Shown here piece by piece: positions 60,401-64,000 of a DNA stretch of 64,000 nucleotides. Each line of letters begins with the position of its first letter. The first letter of the stretch is position 1. A program made the translations under genes and the position numbers. The notes under the pieces were generated by a model. The model ran no database searches and was not told where the DNA came from. It saw only the letters and a program-made list of their open reading frames with translations. The DNA comes from Strongylocentrotus droebachiensis (lineage: Eukaryota > Echinodermata > Echinoidea > Camarodonta > Strongylocentrotidae). The stretch spans positions 248,001 to 312,000 of the forward strand of contig JAVYIG010000090.1 in assembly GCA_035222895.1 (NCBI GenBank). The letters run 5' to 3'.

Positions 60401-62827
60401 ATTGACATGCCTCCTTTAATCGCAAAAATACGCCATGATACAATTGTCAAAATGAAATATCGTGGTCACTGCATTTGTAGAGAATATTCCCAGGTAGAAC
60501 ATATCAAAATTTGAAAGAAAATTAATCAATATTTACAGAGATACAATCAATTTTCTAAAAAATCTGCTGACGTCATAATATGCAAATTGAAATTTTGAGT
60601 TCGGAGGCCATTATGATGACGTCATGAGTTAATTGAGGGTCAAATGAGACATGAAATCATATCTCCAACTCATAATCTATTTAAATATGAAAGAAATCGG
60701 GGGGTTGCTATCCATTCTGAAGAGTTAAAATGAATTTTGTATAGGCATGTTTTTGCCCATGTATTGTGGATACAGATAGCGCAGGTCGGCGCGTGCGTTC
60801 AACTTTGACAGCCGCTAATTGCGTTATTACTGGTCGGAAAAAGGTAAACAAGGTATCAAAATGCTTGGAAAAATGTAATAAGTATGATAACAGAAAAAAA
60901 TTGGCGATTCTATGTTGCAAAATGCCAGGACGCGCGGATACGCGCGGAAACGCGCGCGCAAATTTTAAAAATGCTTAAAATGGCCTGAAACGTATGCAAA
61001 ATTAATTTTAAACGAATCGGAGCATTATAACATTTTGATGCGCGCGTACGTGCGCGTCGAGGTGCGCGCGCAGAAATTGTTGGCATTTTTAGTTGACCTT
61101 TGACCTGAAATTGATGTATATTAAATATGGTTTATTTTTGATGACTCGTTATCGAGATACGATAATGACCTGATTTTTACAAAATGGCGCCCGGATGACG
61201 TCACGATGACCTAGTGACCTTAAAAAAGTTGATTTGACTTGAAATCATAGGGCTTGATGACTGACAGAAATTTGAAGGAAATTGACCATGTCGTTTTCGA
61301 ATGAACGTGTGGACAAAAAAGTGTACGGAAGAAATAAAAATAAAGAAAGAAAATTCTAGCGAAATCAATAGGTGATCTGTCATCGACAGACCACCTAATA
61401 AATAAAGAATAAAGAAATAAAATTCTAACGAAATCAATAGGTGATCTGTCATCGACAGACCACCTAAAAAAGAACTTAACTCTCACCTTAATGAGGATTG
61501 CCTCATAGACCACGTCAGATTCTTGATTGAATTTGAGCAGGACCTGAGAAACACGCTCCCTGACGATCTGCGATGTCTCTGAGTCGTCAAACAAGGGTAC
61601 CTCAATCTTGATTGTGCCGTACAGTTCTCCATTTAAAGCATAAAGAGAGCCGTAGGGGTACCCCATTTCAGCCTGGTTGGAGAGGCACATCCCAGAAGCG
61701 GTGCTGTACCTAAGCTCACAAAAAGGAAAGGGGATTGTGACTCAGAAACCAGCTATCTCAGCAGAAGACATGGACAAAATCCAAGGTTCGCTTGATTTGG
61801 ATGTTCATTTAGGTCTTCTGGACAAGGTATTTTTTGATGTTATGACACTTTCGAAATTTGTGAGGAATTAGGCCTAGGGGGAAAATGCTACATAGATTCC
61901 TAGAGGCTAGATCTAGTCTAACTCTCAAAGATACACTCATAAAAAACAACCGTGCAGATAAACTAGAGAAAAGCCAAAGTGGTGTCATAAGTTGACTCTT
62001 TTTTCAGGATATAAAAGTAATAATGACTGCTTTAATTTTCGAGACATAGTTGTTTTTATACGCTCAAGGGGAGGTTACAGTCGTGCTATTGCTATTCTAT
62101 TATCATTCGTCTGCTTCTTTTTTTAATCTACCATATTATTAGTGATAGATCTGATATTTATTTCTATTCAGTATAGGTAACTAGATTAGTATTGTTAGTC
62201 CCCCTGTATTGAAATCTAATTCTATTTTAATTTTGTTGTTGTTGTTGTTGTTGTTGATGTTCCTGTAAAGCGATCTGTGTTTAACAAGCTGTGCTTTTTT
62301 ACCGACCACCTCTTTTCCACATTTTCAATCTCTTTATAACTTTCTTGTTAATGTTCATGAATTTATTCTTGTTGATGGTGGACTTGTTGTTACTGTTCAT
62401 GAATGTATTGTTTTCATGCAAGTGGAAATAAATAAATAAATCTTGAAACTTGAATTCAATCTAGAAGGTTTATATTTCAAGCAGACCTTAGCGCAAATTA
62501 CTCTCAAATACTCAAAATATGTCCAAGTTTGTAAAAATGTTAGTCTGCATGTATCCTAATGGATATAATTGTGAAAATTACATATTTGTGTGCCAGAAAT
62601 TATTTGATTACACAGAGTCTGCGATAAAGTTTTGTTTATTTTTTGTTTTGAAAAAAGGACAATCTTTGAGGATACCATACCTTAAGAGTCTTTCCATGCA
62701 TGCTAGTTCTTCTAGGTGCAGCATACGATGCATGTGAAGCTTGTACTTCTCCTCATTCAATCTGTGATCAGTCTGTTCATCCTCCAGACCAGACAGGGTG
62801 GTAGGCTGCTTGTATTGAGCAATCAAT
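21366..62827 (-). CDS. HELZ2: HELZ2-like protein: dual UPF1-type helicase with central RNB ribonuclease domain (N-terminus outside window)
   Basis: Nineteen - strand exons join in one frame of about 2566 codons: 62827-62681, 61709-61487, 51764-51523, 49515-49267, 46699-46515, 46174-45933, 45631-45248, 44163-44088, 37338-33024, 32380-32277, 30808-30659, 30040-29903, 29487-29201, 28523-28327, 27324-27222, 26656-26429, 23143-22990, 22287-22120, 21475-21366. Order: helicase 1 (about residues 1-670), acidic linker, OB-like region, RNB domain (about 1200-1560), family-specific region, helicase 2 (about 2055-2566). This order is specific to HELZ2 (PRIC285/PDIP1); the human protein is about 2650-2900 residues, so mainly the zinc-finger N-terminus is missing. 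Vertebrate HELZ2 is interferon-inducible, shows 3'-5' exoribonuclease activity, restricts LINE-1 RNA and binds nuclear receptors. Oddities: Walker A Lys missing in helicase 2, and Arg to Cys in RNB and in helicase 1 motif VI. Confidence 0.94.
21476..22119 (-). other. HELZ2 intron 18, no recognised feature
   Basis: AT-rich intron without recognised repeat boundary. Confidence 0.5.
22120..22287 (-). CDS. HELZ2: HELZ2 exon 18: helicase 2 motifs V and VI
   Basis: [20 protein letters not shown], then [16 protein letters not shown]. The motif VI Arg is present here, unlike in helicase 1. Acceptor ATTCGCAG, donor GTATGT. Confidence 0.96.
22288..22989 (-). other. HELZ2 intron 17, no recognised feature
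   Basis: Short overlapping open frames on both strands show no motif and lack a splice context. Confidence 0.5.
22990..23143 (-). CDS. HELZ2: HELZ2 exon 17: helicase 2, leading to motif V
   Basis: Contains [20 protein letters not shown] and ends VSTVVTSQ plus one base of Gly, so the intron splits the motif V SQG. Acceptor TTTTCAG, donor GTGAGT. The upstream intron holds the large minisatellite. Confidence 0.95.
23546..26262. repeat. Large CCATCCACCCAC-type minisatellite in HELZ2 intron 16
   Basis: About 2.3 kb (23546-25868) plus a second block (about 26026-26262), separated by some 150 bp of AT-rich DNA. Units are variants of CCATCCACCCAC and CACCCAAACACC; longer blocks of roughly 170-250 bp are themselves repeated between 24.65 and 25.77 kb. 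The + strand has almost no G. All frames are open by composition, giving false His/Pro/Thr-rich (+) and Gly/Trp-rich (-) ORFs up to 506 codons. Confidence 0.95.
26429..26656 (-). CDS. HELZ2: HELZ2 exon 16: helicase 2 after QYRM
   Basis: 76 codons, [20 protein letters not shown] through [17 protein letters not shown]-xI-xFPS-xFY is the expected follow-on of QYRM. Acceptor CTTCCAG, donor GTAAGT. Confidence 0.94.
26657..27221 (-). other. HELZ2 intron 15, no recognised feature
   Basis: Unique-looking intron. Contains a short run of TAGGTTTAG/TTAGGTTAGG-like words near 27005-27050. Confidence 0.45.
27222..27324 (-). CDS. HELZ2: HELZ2 exon 15: helicase 2, up to motif IV
   Basis: Reads [20 protein letters not shown] to [10 protein letters not shown]; the LxxQYRM box is standard in UPF1-like helicases. 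Acceptor TTTTCAG, donor GTAGGT. Confidence 0.94.
27325..28326 (-). other. HELZ2 intron 14 with a LINE tail
   Basis: At about 27678-27735 lies (TAA)n followed by TATAGCGCTCAT, the reverse of the microsatellite-tailed LINE 3' end. The rest is unassigned. Confidence 0.5.
28327..28523 (-). CDS. HELZ2: HELZ2 exon 14: helicase 2 motifs II and III
   Basis: Contains [15 protein letters not shown], Walker [19 protein letters not shown] and [11 protein letters not shown]. Acceptor TTTCTAG, donor GTACTG. Walker B Asp-Glu is intact. Confidence 0.95.
28524..29200 (-). other. HELZ2 intron 13; possible small inverted-repeat element
   Basis: AAAGCTTTTCATCTTG near 28668 and its inverse CAAGACGAAAAGCTTT near 28944-28960 may be the ends of a roughly 290-bp element. 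No target duplication was recognised. Confidence 0.35.
29201..29487 (-). CDS. HELZ2: HELZ2 exon 13: helicase 2 insertion region
   Basis: 95 codons: [20 protein letters not shown] through [16 protein letters not shown] to KELLLEAE. The RVYS...E and P-A-EI-A patterns are typical of HELZ2 helicase 2. Acceptor TTTACAG, donor GTAAGT. Confidence 0.93.
29488..29902 (-). other. HELZ2 intron 12
   Basis: Contains a short (TCC)n tract near 29759-29784; otherwise nothing recognised. Confidence 0.5.
29903..30040 (-). CDS. HELZ2: HELZ2 exon 12: second half of helicase 2 Walker A
   Basis: Completes the loop as [18 protein letters not shown]. The Walker A lysine is replaced by Thr (ACG, codon at 30030-30032). 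Continues [15 protein letters not shown]. Acceptor CATTGTAG, donor GTAAGT. Confidence 0.94.
30041..30658 (-). other. HELZ2 intron 11, no recognised feature
   Basis: This intron divides the helicase 2 Walker A motif. No repeat was recognised. Confidence 0.5.
30659..30808 (-). CDS. HELZ2: HELZ2 exon 11: helicase 2 Q motif and first half of Walker A
   Basis: Contains [20 protein letters not shown] and ends SLIQGPPG, the intron falling after the first base of the second Gly codon. Acceptor TTCCAAAG, donor GTTAGT. Confidence 0.95.
30809..32276 (-). other. HELZ2 intron 10, contains a tRNA-derived SINE
   Basis: Mostly unassigned intron; the SINE at 32011-32130 is the one recognised element. Confidence 0.5.
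32011..32130 (+). repeat. tRNA-derived SINE-like element
   Basis: GGCACGATGGCTCAGTGGTA carries a good pol III A box (TGGCTCAGTGG, 32021-32031), and GGCTTCGAAACC (32049-32060) is close to a B box, at roughly tRNA spacing. The following GCCCTTTGTAAGGCATTGAT and AAGTCCCTTGAAGAGGACTT parts look like a SINE body. The source tRNA is not clear. Confidence 0.6.
32277..32380 (-). CDS. HELZ2: HELZ2 exon 10: linker to helicase 2
   Basis: Reads [20 protein letters not shown] then [14 protein letters not shown]. Phase matches exon 9 (TT plus G gives Leu) and exon 11 (G plus AT gives Asp). Acceptor CCTTTAG, donor GTACAT. Confidence 0.85.
32381..33023 (-). other. HELZ2 intron 9, no accepted exon
   Basis: Holds a 55-bp stretch (32709-32763) with both splice sites that was rejected as a coding exon because it breaks the phase. 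No repeat was recognised. Confidence 0.5.
33024..37338 (-). CDS. HELZ2: HELZ2 exon 9: 4.3-kb exon with end of helicase 1, linker, OB region, RNB ribonuclease
   Basis: 1438 codons without a break. Residues 1-100 finish helicase 1: [13 protein letters not shown] (motif V) and [20 protein letters not shown] (motif VI, with Cys where family members have Arg). Residues 100-450 are acidic and Pro/Glu-rich, probably disordered. Residues about 455-600 resemble the OB/cold-shock region of RNB proteins. The RNB domain follows: [16 protein letters not shown] (codons at about 35390-35441) keeps all four metal-binding Asp at spacing 0, 6, 8, 9; later [16 protein letters not shown] matches the SPIRRY motif except Cys for the first Arg. 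The last 450 residues are HELZ2-specific with no assigned domain. Acceptor CAACTAAG, donor GTAAGG. Confidence 0.96.
37590..37925. repeat. Tandem repeat family A, left part
   Basis: Units of about 130-150 bp containing GACCTTTGACCCTATAA, GGCAGCATCACCA, CTCCATACAAAATTTGAAAG and GAAATGTGGCAGT(T/A)AGAGCGCAC. The same units resume at 40555 after about 2.6 kb of other sequence. Confidence 0.8.
37926..38640. other. Intron block between tandem arrays, with purine tract
   Basis: Contains a GAGAGA-rich tract at about 38185-38350; the rest is AT-rich and unassigned. It forms part of the sequence separating the two halves of repeat family A. Confidence 0.5.
38640..39780. repeat. Tandem repeat family B, at least 7 units of 131-150 bp
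   Basis: The core GGCTCTGCAAGATACAT recurs at about 38849, 38981, 39119, 39262, 39393, 39540 and (variant) 39690. Other shared parts are GCATACATAATGAGCCC, TGACCTTTGACCTTGTGACC and AATCCATCAATC(G/A)GTTCTTGAGAT. Copies are clearly diverged. Confidence 0.9.
39975..40520 (-). mobile_element. LINE reverse-transcriptase fragment (L2/CR1-like)
   Basis: On the - strand 40518-40320 reads [20 protein letters not shown] and ends [14 protein letters not shown], the region after the YADD box in L2/CR1-type RTs. Further along, in shifted frames, come [33 protein letters not shown] and [15 protein letters not shown], all standard for the RT C-terminal part. Frames are broken, so it is inactive. Confidence 0.85.
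40555..41350. repeat. Tandem repeat family A, right part
   Basis: Five to six degenerate units like those at 37590-37925: TGACCTTTGACCCTA, GGCAGCATCACCAA, TTTGAAAGAAATC(C/T)GTC and GAAATGTGGC(A/C). The two parts are probably one array interrupted by later insertions. Confidence 0.8.
41351..42799. other. HELZ2 intron 8 sequence, no recognised feature
   Basis: About 1.4 kb of AT-rich intron without a recognised repeat boundary or exon. Confidence 0.4.
42800..43387. mobile_element. TA-flanked TIR element, copy 1 (588 bp)
   Basis: TA on both sides. Ends CTGTATTTGCCGGCGATAAG and, in reverse, CCGTATTTGCCGGCGTAAAG, followed by GCCGCA. The interior shares AATGCATTGGCACGAACTTA and CATGTCAACAATGCAAGATA with the copies at 44.4 and 50.9 kb. 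No transposase frame. Confidence 0.85.
43624..43963. mobile_element. 340-bp foldback element built of inverted minisatellite arms, 8-bp target duplication
   Basis: The left arm is C-rich (CCCCCTAGGACAA-like units) and the right arm is its G-rich inverse, repeats of about 15 bp around GGGGGTAGTTGTC. Outer ends: GTATCTCCCTGGACCCCCTG against CAGGGGGTACGTATCCCAG. The octamer AATATGAT occurs directly outside both ends (43616-43623 and 43964-43971), so it is probably a mobile insertion with hAT-like target size. Confidence 0.75.
44088..44163 (-). CDS. HELZ2: HELZ2 exon 8: short exon leading into motif V
   Basis: 25 codons, [20 protein letters not shown] then VQNVQ plus one base of Gly. It is too short for an ORF caller but fits the family (IRKELR...TV-NVQG) and the phase of both neighbours. 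Acceptor TTTCTAG, donor GTGGGG. Confidence 0.93.
44419..45161. mobile_element. TA-flanked TIR element, copy 2 (743 bp), HELZ2 intron 7
   Basis: Same family as 42800-43387: ends CCGTTTTTGCCGGCGTTATG and, in reverse, CTGTATTTGCCGGTGTAAGG, with TA duplicated. The interior shares GCAATGGCACGAACTTAGAT and TCATGTCAACAATGCA with copy 1. No coding frame. Confidence 0.85.
45248..45631 (-). CDS. HELZ2: HELZ2 exon 7: helicase 1 motif IV region
   Basis: 128 codons with [16 protein letters not shown] (motif IV), a beta-rich middle part and [12 protein letters not shown]. Acceptor TTTCACAG, donor GTATGA. Phase 0 at both ends. Confidence 0.95.
45933..46174 (-). CDS. HELZ2: HELZ2 exon 6: helicase 1 motifs II and III
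   Basis: Contains [14 protein letters not shown], Walker [17 protein letters not shown] and motif [16 protein letters not shown]. The DEAG form is usual in the UPF1-like SF1B group. Acceptor CCCATAG, donor GTTAGT. Confidence 0.96.
46515..46699 (-). CDS. HELZ2: HELZ2 exon 5: helicase 1, after motif Ia
   Basis: Continues [18 protein letters not shown], a signature of HELZ-type helicases, to RLPSDSELS. Acceptor CATCTTAG, donor GTAAGA. Confidence 0.94.
46861..47459. mobile_element. 599-bp TIR element in HELZ2 intron 4
   Basis: Ends ATATCGTCGGTGGGGTGACA and its inverse TGTCACCCCACCGACGATAT; the inverted part runs on through AAACCT(C/T)GTATCTCAA, over 35 bp in all. ATT occurs on both sides (46858-46860 and 47460-47462); a TA duplication is also possible. 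The interior has repeated TCGTAACTCA-type words, no ORF. Confidence 0.85.
47460..48993 (-). other. HELZ2 intron 4, remainder
   Basis: Contains a short TIR element (48131-48278). Otherwise AT-rich, with a C run near 48831-48845. No exon recognised. Confidence 0.45.
48131..48278. mobile_element. Short TIR element, about 150 bp
   Basis: TATAACAGATTTTGACTGGC then AGGGGGT on the left; ACCCCCTGCTAGTCAATATC then TGTATA on the right: imperfect inverted ends of about 30 bp. No clear target duplication. Confidence 0.55.
48994..49216. mobile_element. CACTA-type palindromic MITE, copy 1
   Basis: 223 bp with ends CACTATGAACATGAC and the inverse; arms are complementary almost to the centre. TCA is duplicated (48991-48993 and 49217-49219). 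CACTA termini and a 3-bp target duplication fit the CACTA/EnSpm superfamily. The right end lies about 50 bp inside HELZ2 intron 4, counted from the exon 4 donor. Confidence 0.85.
49267..49515 (-). CDS. HELZ2: HELZ2 exon 4: helicase 1 Walker A
   Basis: Contains [16 protein letters not shown] (Q-motif region) and the intact Walker [21 protein letters not shown]. Ends ICTRAN plus AG, completed by the next exon. Acceptor TTTGCAG, donor GTGAAG. A CACTA-type MITE ends about 50 bp into the following intron. Confidence 0.96.
49516..49757 (-). other. HELZ2 intron 3, short unassigned part
   Basis: Between exon 4 and the hAT element. CTATAATC at 49750-49757 is the left target duplication of that element. 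Confidence 0.5.
50045..50230 (-). pseudogene. hAT transposase N-terminal fragment with BED zinc finger
   Basis: ATG at 50228-50230 opens [20 protein letters not shown]. After a one-base frameshift the reading continues [18 protein letters not shown] then [16 protein letters not shown]-x2-C then H-x4-H, the BED pattern found at the start of hAT transposases. No catalytic domain follows. The basic KKRK could be a nuclear signal. Confidence 0.75.
50567..50711. mobile_element. Palindromic MITE, about 145 bp
   Basis: ACTGCTTTGAGAGAAATAGT on the left pairs with the inverse of the right arm (ACTATTTCTCGAATATTAAA then GCAGT); arms about 65 bp with some mismatches. A single arm of the same element lies at about 62028-62095. 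Confidence 0.7.
50728..50810 (-). repeat. tRNA-like sequence (tRNA pseudogene or SINE head)
   Basis: On the - strand GATGGCCGAGTGGTCTACGG is a good A box/D arm of Leu/Ser type and GAGTTCGAGTCCC matches the B box, at tRNA distance. The acceptor and T stems pair poorly, so it is not a functional tRNA. Confidence 0.5.
50852..51062. repeat. Fragment of the 42.8/44.4-kb TIR family
   Basis: Shares GATGGATGCTTCGC, GGCACGAACTTAGATCAAGA and CATGTCAACAATGCAAGATA with the copies at 42800 and 44419 but lacks their termini. Confidence 0.7.
51523..51764 (-). CDS. HELZ2: HELZ2 exon 3: helicase 1, before motif I
   Basis: Reads [20 protein letters not shown] to FPPYPQENK, with [15 protein letters not shown] between. 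Acceptor CCATACAG, donor GTATGTG. The adjacent open frame up to 52094 is intron read-through. Confidence 0.9.
51765..52314 (-). other. HELZ2 intron 2, start
   Basis: Reading frames run through here without motif. CACCCTTTCGAGAAAAG-like words occur in both orientations between 51940 and 52085, perhaps a small inverted repeat. Nothing firm. Confidence 0.4.
52315..53325 (+). mobile_element. Helitron-like element, copy A (5' truncated)
   Basis: The 3' end has a hairpin (ACTTGCTCTAAACAAGT), then ATTATATGT and CTAG at 53322-53325, followed by T. The inner AGCCCACCTATAC is the inverse of the 5' end AGGTGGGCT of fuller copies. The body shares CACATATGTA..GGCATATG, TGACGTCATCTAGGCGCCAT and the alternating CGCGCG tracts with later copies. 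No ORF. Confidence 0.65.
53331..53523 (+). repeat. Tandem copies of a Helitron-like 5' end
   Basis: Three units of AGGTGGGCTGTATCTAATAC then AGACCACCTTATAATTTTGT and TAAAATTGCCTTTATT. Each has a 13-bp hairpin. The last one leads into copy B. Confidence 0.75.
54375..55144 (-). pseudogene. Broken transposon gene with C2H2-like finger, interrupted by a CACTA-type MITE
   Basis: The - strand part 55144-54821 encodes [20 protein letters not shown] then HLLNQHP, a C-x4-C...H-x4-H finger, and an acidic stretch. The part from 54593 continues [20 protein letters not shown] to [13 protein letters not shown]. The MITE (54594-54817) lies between, and the two sides also differ by one base in frame. It resembles the N-terminal finger proteins of invertebrate DNA transposons; I cannot name the family. 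Confidence 0.6.
54594..54817. mobile_element. CACTA-type palindromic MITE, copy 2
   Basis: 224 bp, over 90% like copy 1 at 48994-49216, same CACTATGAACATGAC ends. TCT is duplicated (54591-54593 and 54818-54820). It splits a reading frame, so insertion is later than the host transposon. Confidence 0.87.
55178..55540. repeat. 120-bp tandem repeat, three copies
   Basis: Exact 120-bp period: AAGTGCTAAAATTGAATCTT recurs at 55266, 55386 and 55506, and CAAAGTAGCCCGGGTGCAAG at 55201, 55321 and 55441. Copies differ by one or two bases. Internal to the transposon at 54138-55560. Confidence 0.95.
56161..56609 (+). mobile_element. Helitron-like element, copy C (internally deleted)
   Basis: Begins AGGTGGGCTGTATC and jumps after AGACCACCTTATTTGGCTCA to the 3' half of the family; ends with hairpin and CTAG at 56606-56609. 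Only about 450 bp. Confidence 0.68.
56610..57748 (+). mobile_element. Helitron-like element, copy D
   Basis: Follows copy C directly, starting TTATTTTTCTTATTTCGACC (lacks the 5' hairpin), full body, hairpin TTGTTCTAAACAA and CTAG at 57744-57747. Contains CGCG-alternating tracts near 56889-56930 and 57007-57042. Confidence 0.7.
57750..58720 (+). mobile_element. Helitron-like element, copy E
   Basis: Joined head-to-tail with copy D (CTAGTT then AGGTGGGCTG). The body matches copies B and D to about 58720, then passes into a diverged relative without the usual 3' hairpin. Confidence 0.68.
58721..59550. mobile_element. Diverged relatives of the Helitron-like family, with a 120-bp inserted inverted repeat
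   Basis: 58734-58900 is matched in inverted orientation by 60255-60440. 59038-59540 is matched directly by 60868-61400 and ends in the inverse of the family start (AAATAAACTAGAAATT). At 58918-59037 a short element with TGCCGCAGAC / GTCTGCGGCA ends is present in one copy only. Confidence 0.6.
59640..59735. repeat. (GAT)n / (ATC)n microsatellite
   Basis: Imperfect GAT repeats switching to CAT near 59707; gives Asp- and His-rich false frames. Confidence 0.9.
60063..60140 (-). repeat. tRNA-like sequence (pseudogene or SINE head)
   Basis: On the - strand CTAGTTCGAGTCCGGGCGTC is a good B box, and TATGTCGGTAACGC about 45 bp upstream is a weak A box. Stems do not pair well. Confidence 0.4.
60255..61480 (-). 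mobile_element. Helitron-like family relatives in inverted orientation, with two terminal hairpins
   Basis: 60255-60760 is the reverse of 58430-58900-type sequence. 60868-61340 repeats 59038-59510. At 61360-61470 two tandem units of AATAGGTGATCTGTCATCGA then CAGACCACCTAA each form a hairpin and end only about 15 bp from HELZ2 exon 2. Confidence 0.6.
61487..61709 (-). CDS. HELZ2: HELZ2 exon 2: helicase 1 beta-barrel part
   Basis: 74 codons including [20 protein letters not shown] and ending YEAILIK. Acceptor GAGCTTAG, donor GTGAGA. Phase 2 in, phase 0 out. The donor sits directly beside tandem repeat hairpins at 61.36-61.47 kb. Confidence 0.88.
61710..62680 (-). other. HELZ2 intron 1 (of those visible)
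   Basis: Contains a single arm of the 50.57-kb MITE at about 62028-62095 and a (TTG)n tract at about 62234-62257. No other feature seen. Confidence 0.5.
62681..62827 (-). CDS. HELZ2: HELZ2 exon 1 of those visible: helicase 1 N-terminal part
   Basis: Reads [20 protein letters not shown] and on to [16 protein letters not shown]; the H-x-LLHLEE-type motif opens the helicase region of HELZ/MOV10-type proteins. Acceptor TTTTTAG, donor GTATGG. The first base completes a codon from an exon beyond the window. Confidence 0.87.
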
Positions 62828-64000
62828 CTAAAAACAAGAACAGTAATGGAGATACACGACCTTCAAATTGTAAACACTTTGTTAAAACACAGTGCAGGAT
62901 TTGGTAGAGGTGTCGCATCTAAAGCCAGGGTAAACATCAGGAGTGTCAAACCTGACAGACATGAGCGCTTTACACGAACCCACTATAATCATTATTATTA
63001 TTTGACACAGTATTGGTAAATGCAAATTTGATCAAAATAGGAATTGGCTTGCTACATACATTTATGAGAATTAAGAATACTACTTTTAAGGAAACCCTAA
63101 TGTATGTGTGAATTTGCTTTTGAAGTAATTGTCCACATCCACGTACCTCTGAATAGAATTGAATTATCGATATTTATAACAGAAATTTTCATTTCATTAA
63201 TAACAAAGGATAAGTAACAATAGAATTATACATAACAATATACATTAGACATTATGTGAACAAAAATAAAAGATAAATACAAAAAGGGTTTTAAGAAAGT
63301 TACAAAGAGAATGTGTGTCAGATAATAATAAAAAGAATACAGAAAAGGGAAATTCAACTCATAAACTTTAACTTTTCTCTGTAAAGAAAAACATAAAAAA
63401 TGGTAAAAGGTATTATTAGAGAGTTTTGAGGTAGGTTTTTATTTTTTCTTGACAACATATTTGTTAGATGCTGCTTGTAAGTATCGGCTTGCATGGTGAT
63501 GTAGATATACAGTAGACCTGCGGGTGCACCATGTGAGAGAGAGAGTGAGTATTGAGGAGTCCTTAAAAGGACTCTCGGTAATCTTTCTTGAGGGTTTGTA
63601 GTCCTGAAAAGGACTGTTGCTATAGTCTTGAAAAAGACTGTTGATAATCTTTCTTAGCATATAGTTCTAAGGAGAACTATAGCGCTTGGAAAGGATGAGT
63701 GGCGGGAGTGGCTCAACGTTTTGAACAGGTTGACTATCCGTCGTCAGAAGTGGAGAATAGGTGGCGTGCGTGAGCTTAAGTCACCAGGGTGCGGACGTCG
63801 GGGAGAAATACATGACCGTGTGGGCTTGAGTCATCAGGGATTGGACATGGATGGTCTGCTCGTCCGTCTGCCAGTCCGTCTGGGCTGGATTCTCCAGGTT
63901 GGGGACTTGGGGGAGTTTCAAATCCATGAATGGGGTGTGCAGTCGGCGAGACGCTGTGCATGTCCCCAACGTAGGTGGCGTTGTAGTCTGCTGTGCATTG
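62828..64000. other. Upstream of the first visible HELZ2 exon, no exon recognised
   Basis: 62828-63540 is AT-rich. 63700-64000 is more GC-rich and open in two - strand frames (Pro/Ser/Asp-rich) without a recognised domain; it could be an exon or retroelement piece, but nothing supports either. Confidence 0.35.
63557..63681 (-). other. Cluster of four hairpins with histone-3'-end-like features
   Basis: Read on the - strand: TAGTTCTCCTTAGAACTA, AGTCTTTTTCAAGACT, AGTCCTTTTCAGGACT and AGTCCTTTTAAGGACT. Two have a 6-bp stem and TTTC loop like the histone mRNA stem-loop. CAAGAAAGA (63582-63590) follows the third and TAAGAAAGA (63648-63656) the first, resembling the histone downstream element that pairs with U7 RNA. 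The outer stem pair is A-T instead of the usual G-C, and no histone coding frame lies upstream. Confidence 0.45.

Noticed and set aside
63439..63969. Small - strand frames near the window end as HELZ2 upstream exons or a histone gene
   Set aside because: No zinc-finger or histone motif and no acceptor/donor pair in phase with exon 62827-62681.
1..64000. CRISPR arrays, bacterial operons or phage genes
   Set aside because: Direct repeats here are minisatellites or transposon arrays without unique spacers; both real genes are spliced animal genes.

Overview
The window looks like nuclear DNA of a marine invertebrate deuterostome, most probably an echinoderm such as a sea urchin. The evidence is AT-rich DNA, spliced genes with GT/AG introns, two recognisable animal genes, very many TACATGTA-type words and a dense, varied load of DNA transposons and LINE fragments. 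Species is an inference. Exons below were built by hand from splice sites, codon phase and remembered family motifs; no transcript or database search was available.

Two protein genes converge on each other. At the left end, on the + strand, are the last seven visible coding exons (310-5992) of an SLC15 proton-coupled oligopeptide transporter: the end of the extracellular domain, the last three membrane helices and the cytoplasmic tail. Its 5' part lies outside the window. From 62827 down to 21366, on the - strand, run 19 coding exons, all phase-compatible, of a HELZ2-type protein: UPF1-like helicase 1, an acidic linker, an OB/cold-shock-like region, an RNB ribonuclease domain, then UPF1-like helicase 2. 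About 2566 codons are visible; only the N-terminus is missing. In vertebrates HELZ2 is an interferon-induced helicase/exoribonuclease and nuclear-receptor co-regulator. In this copy three positively charged motif residues are changed by apparent single-base substitutions: helicase 1 motif VI Arg to Cys, RNB SPIR Arg to Cys, and helicase 2 Walker A Lys to Thr. The frame stays open across 7.7 kb.

Region by region. 1-6 kb holds the SLC15 exons, a TTAA-flanked element and partial duplications of a transporter exon end. 6-21 kb is intergenic with no convincing host gene; it holds an 880-bp palindromic mariner-like element, a hAT-like element, a decayed LINE interrupted by a TIR element carrying a captured C2H2 finger fragment, and a 436-bp TA-flanked element. 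21-33 kb holds HELZ2 exons for helicase 2, with a 2.7-kb nearly G-free minisatellite in one intron. 33-37.3 kb is one 4.3-kb HELZ2 exon. 37-44 kb is intron with two tandem-repeat families, a LINE fragment, a foldback element and a TIR element. 44-51.8 kb holds helicase 1 exons interleaved with further TIR elements, including a hAT element with a BED-finger remnant. 52-61.5 kb is a 9-kb intron made largely of tandem and inverted Helitron-like copies, into which a TIR transposon and then a CACTA-type MITE have inserted. 61.5-62.8 kb holds the first two visible HELZ2 exons. 62.8-64 kb has no recognised gene but contains a cluster of histone-3'-end-like hairpins.

The two genes show no functional link beyond convergence. 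The main points of interest are the altered catalytic residues of the HELZ2-like protein, a shared intron position that suggests its two helicases arose by duplication, and the nested transposon structures.
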